From Pilaira anomala (taxonomy: Eukaryota; Mucoromycota; Mucoromycetes; Mucorales; Mucoraceae): 23,501 nt of DNA. The notes below the pieces were generated by a model. That model saw only the letters and a program-made list of their open reading frames with translations. It was not told the DNA's origin and ran no database searches. Position numbers and translations under genes: made by a program. Shown piece after piece: positions 1 through 7,366 of this stretch. The stretch's first letter is position 1; each line of letters begins with the position of its first letter. The stretch is taken from assembly GCA_025716855.1 (NCBI GenBank), contig JAIXMQ010000162.1:1-23501 (forward strand), read 5' to 3'.

Positions 1-2
1 TT

Positions 3-107
3 CTAGCTAGGTGGATAGAGATACTGTTTGAATATGATTTTGAAATTGTATACCGTCCTTGGCGTGTGAATGAAAGTGCCGACTTCCTTTCAAGACTAGG
101 CCATTAA
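3..107 (+). pseudogene. C-terminal tail of Ty3/gypsy RNase H (pol fragment)
   Basis: The frame opens at the window edge and ends at a TAA. It reads like the end of the RNase H domain of a Ty3/gypsy polyprotein: the RWIE.LFEYDFEIVYRP segment followed by NESADFLSR is the family's typical final strand and helix. Only about 34 residues are visible; protease, reverse transcriptase and most of RNase H lie upstream of the window. The same-strand integrase begins at about 288, as expected for pol domain order, so both belong to one element (called Ty3-C here). The TAA between RNase H and integrase and the A/T-rich stretch at 108-287, in which I see no coding signal, suggest decay. Family assignment is firm; clade is unknown. 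Confidence 0.8.
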
Positions 108-287
108 ATATGTTATGTATAACATGGACCAACCCGAATGTCGTTAAACTTTGGTGTGATAAAAAAATTATATAACACAAAAAAAAAATTAGTTTTATAT
201 TTTTATATTTTTTTATTTTTCGATAAATTTTTTCCTTTCTATTCATTACAATAAACTATTATTGCTCTCAAACCTTAAAAAATCTTC

Positions 288-2107
288 TTGTTACCTGTAT
301 TCCAAATGGATCAAACCAAAATTGATAATATCATTGCTTATTTAAAGAATTCTACTTTTCCTGAAGATATTAGTGACTCAAAAAAAAATACATTACAACA
401 AATGCGTATAAACTCACTTTATTTAATGATCAATTATACTACCTTCAACCTTTCGATATGCACTGTTTCAAGAAAGCATTGAGTACTGATCAAGCCCAAG
501 AAGTTTTTGTTCAATATCATTATCACCCCTTAGGCGGACACATAGCCTTTGCTAATACATTTAACCAAATTCATCGTAAATATTTCTGGGACAATATGAA
601 CAAAGATATCTACAAGTTTGTAAAAGAATGTCCGCGTTGTCAGGAGCATGGAAACTGTCATGAACTCAAACCACGTATTACTCTGTTTAAATCTTTTTCC
701 CGTATCCTGCACTCAAGTCTAAATATTTACTGACACTCAATCCTGTTACCAGTTTCCCGTTCCAGCTTCCCGCTTTCTGTAACTTCCGCTTCAATCTATC
801 AAATATAATCACTCATCACCGTCCACTCTTGTTAATCTATTATCCCAGCCTATGTTTTCAATCAATCATTCAAATCTTGTCCCGAATCTCTCCTTGTCAC
901 ATCATGAATCATCTTTTATTAATTATTTATAATTTAACTTGTCACAAATTTATGTCGTTATTTTTATATAAATAGACATAAGTTTTTTACTTTAGAAATC
1001 CTCATTCAGGATCTTATCATCTTTTCTTGTTTAATAAATCCTATTTATTATTATCTATCCATTATATTATTATCTTGTATCAAGTTATCTTCCGCCTTCA
1101 ACTGCCTGCCTCGTCCGTGACAGAAACAAATACATAAATAAAAAAGCATACCCCGTACCAGTGCCTGTTATTCCTTTTGCCCAAATCGGTATTGATATAA
1201 AACATGTAGTGCCGTCGCAATCTGGACATCGATATATAATTGTAGCTATTAATTCCTTAACAAAATACATTGAAGTTAGAGCCATCAGTCAACAAACTTC
1301 TTCTGAAATCGCAAACTTTTTATATGAGGACATCATTACTCGTCACAATACACCTCGAGTCATTATCACTAACAATGGTCGTCCCCTCATAGCTGAGTTC
1401 ATGTCTGTCGTATGCAAAACTTTTGGTATCAAGCATAAAACCATCAGTTCATTTCATAGCCAGAGTAACGGGCTTTGTGAAAGAGTTAATAGAACCATTG
1501 ATGCTATCATGAAGGAACGTAGTGAAAAAGAAAAAAAAATTGGCCTGACTATTTACCTGCAACCGCATTTGCCTATCGTTCGATCAAGCAAGCCACTACT
1601 AAACAATCGCCTTTTTATTTATTATATGGGTATGAACCTACAACCTCTTTTGAAAACAGCATGCAACCTTTTGACGTAAAAGAACCTAGTTTTCAATTAC
1701 AATTATTAATACGTACTTCAATCCAAACTCACTATCTTGAAAAGATCCGTGAGGAAACTTTAATTAAAATCAAGAAATCGCAAGCTATTCAAGAAAAAAG
1801 TATTAAAGCGAGAATGTCAAAAACTAATAAAGAAATTAAGCCTGGATTTAAACTTGGTGATATCGTGAAGCTCTACCGTGATAATATATCAACATCATGG
1901 TCTGGAAAAATCATGATTAGATGGTTTGAAGATAATTATGTGATACATGAGAAGCTGAAGAAAGGTGGATATTAAATCAAGAAAATTTCAAATACAGATA
2001 ATACTAGAATAAGAATACATGGAAATAGACTCAAATCCTATTCAGAACCAAATGTTAATTGGGAACAGAAGGCTAATTTAGTTAGTATCTCCACTGAACT
2101 CGCTTAA
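288..2107 (+). pseudogene. Ty3/gypsy integrase, broken (Ty3-C)
   Basis: This integrase is spread over several frames. The order is a pre-zinc region (about 288-460), an H2C2 zinc-binding domain (about 500-655; H..H in YHYHPLGGH and C..C in ECPRCQ), then the catalytic core from 1152. In the core the first Asp is in IGIDI (codon 1194) and the Glu is in CERVN (codon 1479), but the second catalytic position is Asn in TNNG (codon 1371) instead of the usual DNG. A GPY/F-like C-terminal module ends at 2107. Lesions: a frameshift near 420, a solo LTR inserted at 684-1148, a frameshift in the A-run at 1531-1539, and an in-frame TAA at 1973-1975 inside the GPY/F-like module, after which homology continues. 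The product would have inserted cDNA into the host genome; this copy cannot do so. Confidence 0.85.
684..1148 (+). mobile_element. Solo LTR inserted in the Ty3-C integrase
   Basis: A 465-bp non-coding block starts TGTTT and ends AAGCA, an imperfect inverted terminal pair with TG..CA ends. It is flanked by TACTC (679-683) and TACCC (1149-1153), a likely 5-bp target-site duplication with one difference. Inside are a TATA box (TATATAAATA, about 967) and a polyadenylation-like TTAATAAAT near 1031, in plus-strand order. It interrupts integrase between ELKPRIT and PVPVIPFAQ. Removing it and one TSD copy rejoins the two halves except for one missing T, which fits the TACTC/TACCC difference. No internal region is present, so this is a solo LTR left by LTR-LTR recombination. 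The parent element is not in the window. Confidence 0.65.
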
Positions 2108-2141
2108 CTTTCAAAAATTCAATCTCCCCACTCATCAACTA

Positions 2142-2150
2142 TTTATAAAA
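2142..2150 (+). promoter_or_regulatory. TATA-box candidate upstream of the small ORF
   Basis: TTTATAAAA lies about 73 bp before the ATG at 2223 and just after the integrase stop at 2107. The spacing suits a separate transcript for the small downstream ORF. In AT-rich DNA such a motif can occur by chance. Confidence 0.3.
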
Positions 2151-2222
2151 ACCGCACAAATTATTTTAAATTTTATTATTTTTATTCTTTTATTTTTTAT
2201 TTCTTATAAACTTGTTATTCTC

Positions 2223-3177
2223 ATGGAACGTCTCAATGCCAACAGAAGACGCCAAGAACTTGCGCGAAAATATACTCTCAATACAAAGGCTGTATCGGAA
2301 AAAGGCTTTCTTATTAAAGGAATAGCGCAAAAGACTGAAAATGACTATAAAGACAACCCTGAAGCAATTATCAAACACTACCAACAATATAAAATAGTTA
2401 AACGACAACTACTCAATCTTGAAAGCAAGAAGAACATTAGTTATACTTGAAAATTACTTATTACAGTGCATCTATTCTTAAATCGAAAATTTTTAGCCCT
2501 AGCGATTTTTTTTTATAAAATTGTAAATTTACTACCGAAAAAAAGTAACTTAGTCATTTAGAATAAACATAGACCTTTTAAATTAAACCTGCTAAAGAGA
2601 TGTATGAAAACAGAAATTTAATTTTGATAAAAAAAAATTTCAAAATAAGTTGATAAAATATCGACTTAATAGCAGGGCTGACTCGAAAATGTCCGTCTAT
2701 TTTGGCAGCCAAAAATCATATAAGAGCAGTAACAGCCAATAACATTACAGTTTGTGGTTACACCGATTTTTAAACTGTTACAGGAAGAGGCTTCAAAAAT
2801 AGACATCGACAAAATTGGAATCGAAGAAGTTTTCCAAACCTTAAAATCACATGAATAACTTCTTTTGATTCAATAAAAATAATTTACTCACATTATTTGA
2901 GTTCATACAAAATATTTAAATGTGTTTTATTGGTTTAAACTATCAAAAGATGTGAAAATTTTCTAAATGAGTAACTTTTTTACATAAAAACTGTGAATGT
3001 CCGTTTTTTAAAAAAATACAATTTACGAATAGATGCACTGTACCCCTTATATATAGAAGAGCAGCTCATATCAGACATCAATCTGCCAATCATCAATCAT
3101 ACAAAGCAGATCAACTACAAGACCTCATCAAACTATTTGAATCCAAAGATGAAGCTAATACTTTTCGCAAGAAATAG
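2223..3177 (+). pseudogene. Small charged ORF downstream of pol, split by a miniature element
   Basis: A 75-codon ORF runs from ATG 2223 to TGA 2448. One base later in phase, an open frame continues (ENYLL...), and if the 577-bp element at 2464-3040 plus one TA is removed it stays open to TAG 3175-3177, ending ESKDEANTFRKK. The removed length (579 nt) is a multiple of three. The composite would be about 125 residues, Lys/Glu/Gln-rich, probably helical, without signal peptide or membrane segment. I do not recognise it. It sits directly after integrase on the same strand, so it may be a third ORF of Ty3-C, or unrelated DNA. The +1 shift at about 2448 may be a lesion, or the two parts may not belong together. 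Confidence 0.35.
2464..3040. mobile_element. Miniature TA-flanked DNA transposon
   Basis: Terminal inverted repeats begin CAGTGCATCTATTC on the left (2464) and match, with a few changes, the reverse complement at the right end (to 3040). Both ends are flanked by TA (2462-2463 and 3041-3042), the Tc1/mariner/IS630-type target duplication. At 577 bp it cannot encode a transposase. An open stretch reading rightward ends with TLKSHE and TAA at 2855-2857, 183 nt from the right end. The DDE transposon starting at 21624 has its transposase stop about the same distance from its own end, and both share a subterminal ATGTCCGTTTTT block and GTGCAT in the TIR. It therefore looks like an internally deleted relative of that DDE family. 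Confidence 0.75.
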
Positions 3178-3228
3178 TTATCATACAAACTTTAAATTCG
3201 GGTCGAATCTTATCAACCGCCGACAACA

Positions 3229-3952
3229 TGTTGCGCTCTGGTATTTTACCGTTCGTAACTCTTATTTTATTTTATTTTTATATTCCGAAATTCTTCTATT
3301 TTGACAGGTTGTAATTTACAACAGATCCTCTTTATAATTTTTTTATTTTTCTTCGTTGAACTTCTATCAACTCAACCCCCATTTTATTCTAGCACATAAC
3401 TTTATTATACTTTATTTTTACATTCAATTCACTAGACTTTTTCAACATATATTTTAATGTTTTACCAAGTTAGCATTTTAGTTATATTATCTTTTATTAC
3501 CCACAGTAGCACGACACTAAGAGTATCATATTTTGCCTCAGGTACTTCTTTCCACTTTATTTTATTTTATATATCTTTCTTTACATGGGAACTGAACGTC
3601 TATAAAAGACATCAGATTCTTGAATCAATAAACAATTATCTTTCAACTGCTTAATAACTTGCCTTATATATTTTCACAAATCAATATCTTTTTTTTTTCT
3701 TTATACTTTGATTGATCCCTTGAATTACTTATACGTAAAACTCATTGTATCTACTCTTTCTTTTACTTAATTTTTTCTCTCTTATTTTATTTACTCTCGG
3801 TTCGTTACCTAATTTTGTTATTTATACCAAAATATAGTAATAATAACGTGGTGCTCGCTCGCAGTATAAATTCAATCTTTTGTTTTTATACTTGAACTCT
3901 CTTTTCTTTAATTTATTTACCACTTCTCAACTAAAGTACAAGCGTTACAACA
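3229..3952 (+). mobile_element. Candidate LTR of a Ty3/gypsy element
   Basis: This non-coding, T-rich stretch starts TGTTGCGC and ends TTACAACA, giving TGTTG..CAACA ends. It contains a TATA box (TATAAAAG, 3601-3608) and a downstream AATAAA at about 3628, an LTR-like order on the plus strand. Its first about 30 bases resemble those of 19161-19190 (TGTT...GTATTTTAC...TAAC). It follows Ty3-C integrase and the small ORF, where a 3' LTR would be expected. Against this, there is no clear polypurine tract just upstream and no identical second copy in the window. A TGGTGCTCGC motif at about 3850 resembles ones at 19979 and 20069. Confidence 0.4.
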
Positions 3953-3956
3953 GTAT

Positions 3957-4105
3957 TGTCAGAGTTATTTTAATAGACTAGACTTATAATAATTAATGTA
4001 TAATAATAGAGTGGTAAAAAGATGATCTTTATTGATTTGTATCTTTGGAATGATTTTATATCAAAATTAAAGTGGTACACAGCTTGTGTAAATTTAGCTG
4101 TGACA
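3957..4105 (-). repeat. 3' LTR of Ty3-A (149 bp)
   Basis: The sequence begins TGTCAGAG and ends GCTGTGACA on the plus strand. It differs from the copy at 19011-19159 at about three positions (in the GTATCTTTGG and ATATCAAAA segments), about 98% identity. It is preceded on the minus strand by a purine-rich tract, as expected for a 3' LTR. Confidence 0.9.
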
Positions 4106-4120
4106 ATATCCCCTACCTAA
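4106..4120 (-). other. Polypurine tract of Ty3-A
   Basis: Minus-strand TTTAGGTAGGGGATAT directly abuts the 3' LTR, the position and composition expected for the primer of plus-strand DNA synthesis. Confidence 0.6.
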
Positions 4121-4135
4121 AGAGATACTAGTATT

Positions 4136-4636
4136 TTAAGAATAGTTATAAATGAGTGAGAGAGAAAAGAATGGGGGGGGGGGGTTTAAGTAGTATAATT
4201 GTACTCTTGCTATGCGAGGAATATACCAGCTGGAAGAGATATTGCTGTTAATGATTGATAAAGGTTTTAATCGGTCAGTATGAACCCATGAGTTGTATAC
4301 GTTGCCTTCAATTTCTTTGATTTGATATACGTTGAAATCAGGATTACAGTTGATAATTTGGTAAGGTCCCATCCAATTGTACTCTACTAGTCCCTTTTTT
4401 GATTCATGCCGTAATAGCACAAAATCATTTTTGTTGAATGTTTGAGTTTCTTTACCTCTTATTACTGCATTCCATCTTTCTTTGTCCCTTAAACCTTGAA
4501 TTCTTAGTTTATCTTCTGCAAGAAATCGAGTTTCCCGTAGATTTCGTATACGAGTAAGAGCGTCTTCAGTAATATGGTTTGCATCAAATTCAGTTATATC
4601 TGTGAAGAAATAGGCTCTAATTTGGAGAATATTTCT
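4136..4636 (-). pseudogene. Ty3-A integrase C-terminal domain fragment
   Basis: An open minus-strand frame runs from the chromovirus LTR boundary at 4636 to a stop at 4136, with no internal stop. It reads as the C-terminal part of a Ty3/gypsy integrase: a helical Arg/Glu-rich segment (ITEDALTRIRNLRETRFLAE), then VLLRHESKKG..YNWMGPYQI, the GPY/F module, ending ..SWVHTDRLKPL and a short tail. A C10-type homopolymer in the coding strand (G-run near 4174 on plus) encodes consecutive prolines in the tail. The zinc-binding and catalytic parts are absent, cut off by the chromovirus inserted at 4637. The frame is open to the junction, so that insertion is recent relative to point decay here. Confidence 0.8.
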
Positions 4637-5036
4637 TGCGGAAAAAAAGTAGTAAAAAAAACAGTAGATATAAAAGTATATTTAGAGTTCCTTTCGGGGT
4701 AGGTTTTATTATAAAATAAAGATTAAGTTATTCTATGTTGTCTAAATAATGTATCCTATTTATACTAATAATGTCGGTAGATGGTTTAGGCTTTTATATA
4801 TATAATATTGTCATGATAATTATTATACCATTCATTCAATTGATATGATTGAAGGATGTGTATTTTTAAAGATAGTTTATGTTTATCCATTTGAATATAA
4901 TATCCAAGCGAATCATATATGCTTGGAAGGAATTATTTATTTATCCATTGTAAATTTACGATAGTTTATTTAAGCATGCTCAATTTTATTGGCTATGATT
5001 TAGATCTACCATATTTACTATTGTGGATTCACCACA
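4637..5036 (-). repeat. 3' LTR of the chromovirus (about 400 bp)
   Basis: On the minus strand it begins TGTGGTGAATCCACA (a near-palindrome) and ends TTTTTTTCCGCA, giving TG.GG..CC.CA ends. A TATA box (TATATATAAAAG, about 4793-4804) and an AATAAAA signal near 4706 lie in the right order. A purine-rich AAGTGGAGGGCCA precedes it (5037-5049). An alternative left end at the TGTTACAA hairpin (5070) is possible but lacks a purine tract in front. Confidence 0.6.
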
Positions 5037-5049
5037 TGGCCCTCCACTT
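5037..5049 (-). other. Polypurine tract of the chromovirus
   Basis: Minus-strand AAGTGGAGGGCCA lies immediately upstream of the LTR start at 5036, the place and composition of a Ty3/gypsy polypurine tract. Confidence 0.5.
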
Positions 5050-5070
5050 GTTACAATTGCAGTTGTAACA
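5049..5070. repeat. Perfect 8-bp inverted repeat (hairpin)
   Basis: TGTTACAA and TTGTAACA are separated by TTGCAG, just outside the chromovirus polypurine tract. It could form a small hairpin in the 3' untranslated RNA. No function is known to me. Confidence 0.6.
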
Positions 5071-5294
5071 TAGATCAAGTAAAATAGAAGAATAGTTTAT
5101 ATATTTCATAATTCCAAATTAATTTATTTATGCACCTTATAAAATCGCGACTAATTTTGTTCTCCGATTTCTTATAGTCCATGGGATTAATTTTTCTTCA
5201 TTTAATAGATATGACTAGTAACTCTTATCAGTAAACTTTTTTTTTTTTTTTTTTTTAGTTTCTCTTTGAGTTATCAAGTTTCCTTTTCTCTTAT

Positions 5295-6152
5295 TTAATT
5301 CTTTCTACGTTTACTACGTCTGTAACTCGTTGAGTTTTCACCAGTAGTTTGTTCTTTATTATTTGACAATTTTCTTTTCTTTTCGGATGTCGAAGACTCA
5401 ACTCCATCATTACGTCGACTATTATTATGTTTATTCCCTGATTTAGGTATGTCTTTACGTTTAGTTTTAGATGACTCAACTAACTTAGCTTTTCTTTCTT
5501 GTTCTAATAGTTTAATCTCTTTCAACTTTTTCCAATATTTAGCAATAGGTTCAGGAGTACTAAACTGTGAAGCGTCTATCCAACTATTTTCACGTTCACC
5601 ATAACCTTGCCATTTTACCAGAAATAATCTAGTTCCGTCACTCTCAACTCGGTGATCTCTAATCTCTTCTACAACATAAAGTTCATCTTCGATCGCTGTT
5701 TCGTCGATAGTAACAACTTTTAATTCAGAAGGAGTATAATCACGGTGTAACAATTCATTCATTTCCGTTTTCAAGATGTAATTGTTAGCTTTTGTTTTTC
5801 CGTGTACAATATATGGCCCTTCATATAAAACTGATAGTTTACTTGCTCTTTGAGGCAGTCTTACCATGACAGTGGTGCCAACAGGTATGTCTAATATATA
5901 ATTCTTTTTATTATATTTTTCGTCACACTCTGCTAAAATTTTCTGAGTTCTTTCTTTAATAGCTGGAAAAACTATATCACTCATGACTTCGACTCTTTTC
6001 TCTAACTCATCAATTGTCATTGGTCTTTTTATGTCATCTTCACCAGTATAATCTTTTGGACGATTCATCTGACGAGCATACATTAAAGAGAATGCAGTAC
6101 TACCTGTTCTATGACGGTATTTAATATTTACGCATGTTGTGAACGAGCACAT
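5295..6152 (-). pseudogene. Chromovirus integrase C-terminus with chromodomain
   Basis: The open frame (285 codons from an internal Met) is the end of a chromovirus polyprotein. Residues about 10-35 (..RHRTGSTAFSLMYARQMN) are the end of the catalytic core region. Residues about 85-150 form the SH3-like GPY/F module (VMVRLPQRASKLSVLYEGPYIV). Residues about 158-212 form a chromodomain (YVVEEIRDHR..LVKWQGYG..NSWIDASQF) with the aromatic residues Y, W and W expected for a methyl-lysine cage. A tail of about 70 residues is rich in Lys, Arg and Ser (KRK, KKRK, RRSKRRK), likely a nuclear-localisation or DNA-binding tail. In this family the chromodomain directs integration to histone-marked chromatin. 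The 5' part of the gene is missing, so the Met is not a real start. Confidence 0.85.
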
Positions 6153-6540
6153 TATATTCTCATATAATTACACATGCTCTAATATCCTTCACTACTTTAC
6201 GATACTATAAGTTTATGCACACTACAATAATTATCTAATTGGCTAATGTATAAATCACATCATTGTCTCTATGATCAACAAGCCTCTTTTATAATTATCA
6301 GGTACAGCAACCAGTTATAATACTTGGGGACCTTTTATCTTATTTTTAGCAACATGTTTATTGTAATAGATCATTGATCATGGCTATGTTTCACAATTCA
6401 TGCTTCGCTTGTTTAACTTCTATTTACTATATATAACCAAACACTTTTTGTACCTTTTAATAAAGTTTAGTTTATTTTTGCAGTCTGATTTATTTAACTT
6501 TGTTATATATTTTTTATTGCTTTTATTTCCGTTTGTTCTA
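6153..6540. other. Non-coding junction stretch, unassigned
   Basis: This AT-rich stretch of about 390 bp lies between the broken end of the chromovirus integrase and the first recognisable LINE ORF1 codons. I see no coding frame with family features, no LTR ends and no clear repeat. It may hold remnants of either neighbour or filler from a deletion event. Confidence 0.4.
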
Positions 6541-6544
6541 TCAC

Positions 6545-7286
6545 TATAATAGCTCGAACATCTCAACGTTGACATATAAGATTCCTTTAGAAGGAGAAAA
6601 TACTTTTTGTTTGGGTACTTGGACAAACATGGGTAGACACTGTGTCTACTGTAAAGAAACAGGGCATTACCGCAAGGAATGCACGAAAGCCCCTGAAGAG
6701 AAAAGACGATGTTTTCAATGTGGTAATACCGGCCACATTGCCCGAAACTGTTTCCGCACTAAAGGGGATGATTCAACCTCGAGTAAGAGACGTCGTGAAA
6801 CTAGTACTATTACTAATCCCTCTATTAACTATGGTTTAAGTACCAAACCCCCTCCTAAAGAATATTCAACTATTTCTGCTATATTAGATGATACGTCAGT
6901 TCTAGTGAGTGAGGATGCACTTGTAGATTCTAATTCGAATTTTGAAATTGATGAGAAGCTCTCTAGACCAGCTGTCCCAAACAACTCAATAGCCGAGACT
7001 TTTACAGACAATGGACCTAGTATGATCCAACCTCGACCTAAACGTACCAATGCAGGCACAAATCCGACATTACGGGACTTTATGTTGCCTACAAGTACGA
7101 AACAATGTAAGTGTGGCGCCACCGATCATCAGAAGACCAACAGTTCCAAATGTCCATTGAATAAAAAAAAAACTTGGCAGTAATCACGACAGTAATACTA
7201 TCAATGTGATTGATTTAGATCTCATTATTAACGATACTCAAGCATCTGCAGCTTCATCAGCTTCAATTGAGATGGAGGAGGATTAA
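6545..7286 (+). pseudogene. LINE-1 ORF1 (CCHC zinc-knuckle protein), 5'-truncated
   Basis: ORF1 proteins of LINEs bind their own RNA. Two CCHC knuckles are visible: CVYCKETGHYRKEC and CFQCGNTGHIARNC, each C-x2-C-x4-H-x4-C. A Ser/Thr-rich linker follows, then a third Cys/His motif near 7107-7155, CKCGATDHQKTNSSKCPLN. The frame meets an A10 run at about 7158 and stops at 7181-7183, but another frame continues from the same run through an acidic tail (EMEED) to TAA 7284-7286, so a 1-nt slip in the run is likely. The N-terminal RNA-binding region expected upstream of the W.NMG motif is missing. The only upstream Met (6500) is not a credible start. ORF2 begins 80 nt downstream. Confidence 0.75.
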
Positions 7287-7366
7287 TATCCTCTCTCAAC
7301 CATACATCAAATAATTCTCTAGTCGTTCCATACACCTCATAACTAATAATTTTATCTCACTTTATT

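Larger units (their letters stand above)
4637..6152 (-). mobile_element. Chromovirus 3' part inserted in Ty3-A
   Basis: A second Ty3/gypsy element on the minus strand consists of an integrase C-terminus with chromodomain (6152-5295), a 3' untranslated stretch (5294-5037) and a 3' LTR (5036-4637). It interrupts Ty3-A integrase. The element's 5' LTR, gag, protease, RT, RNase H and integrase core are not in the window; the sequence upstream of 6152 no longer resembles it. The five bases beyond the LTR end (TTTCT, 4632-4636) would be one copy of its target duplication, but the second copy is lost. Confidence 0.7.

Noticed and set aside
2993..3304. ORF of 103 codons crossing the right end of the miniature element
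   Set aside because: It starts inside the transposon and crosses its TIR and TA into unrelated sequence, so it is a chance frame.
5049..5070. TGTTACAA palindrome as the chromovirus LTR start
   Set aside because: No purine-rich tract lies in front of it and no TAACA end is found near 4637, whereas TGTGG..CCGCA ends with a purine tract fit 4637-5036.
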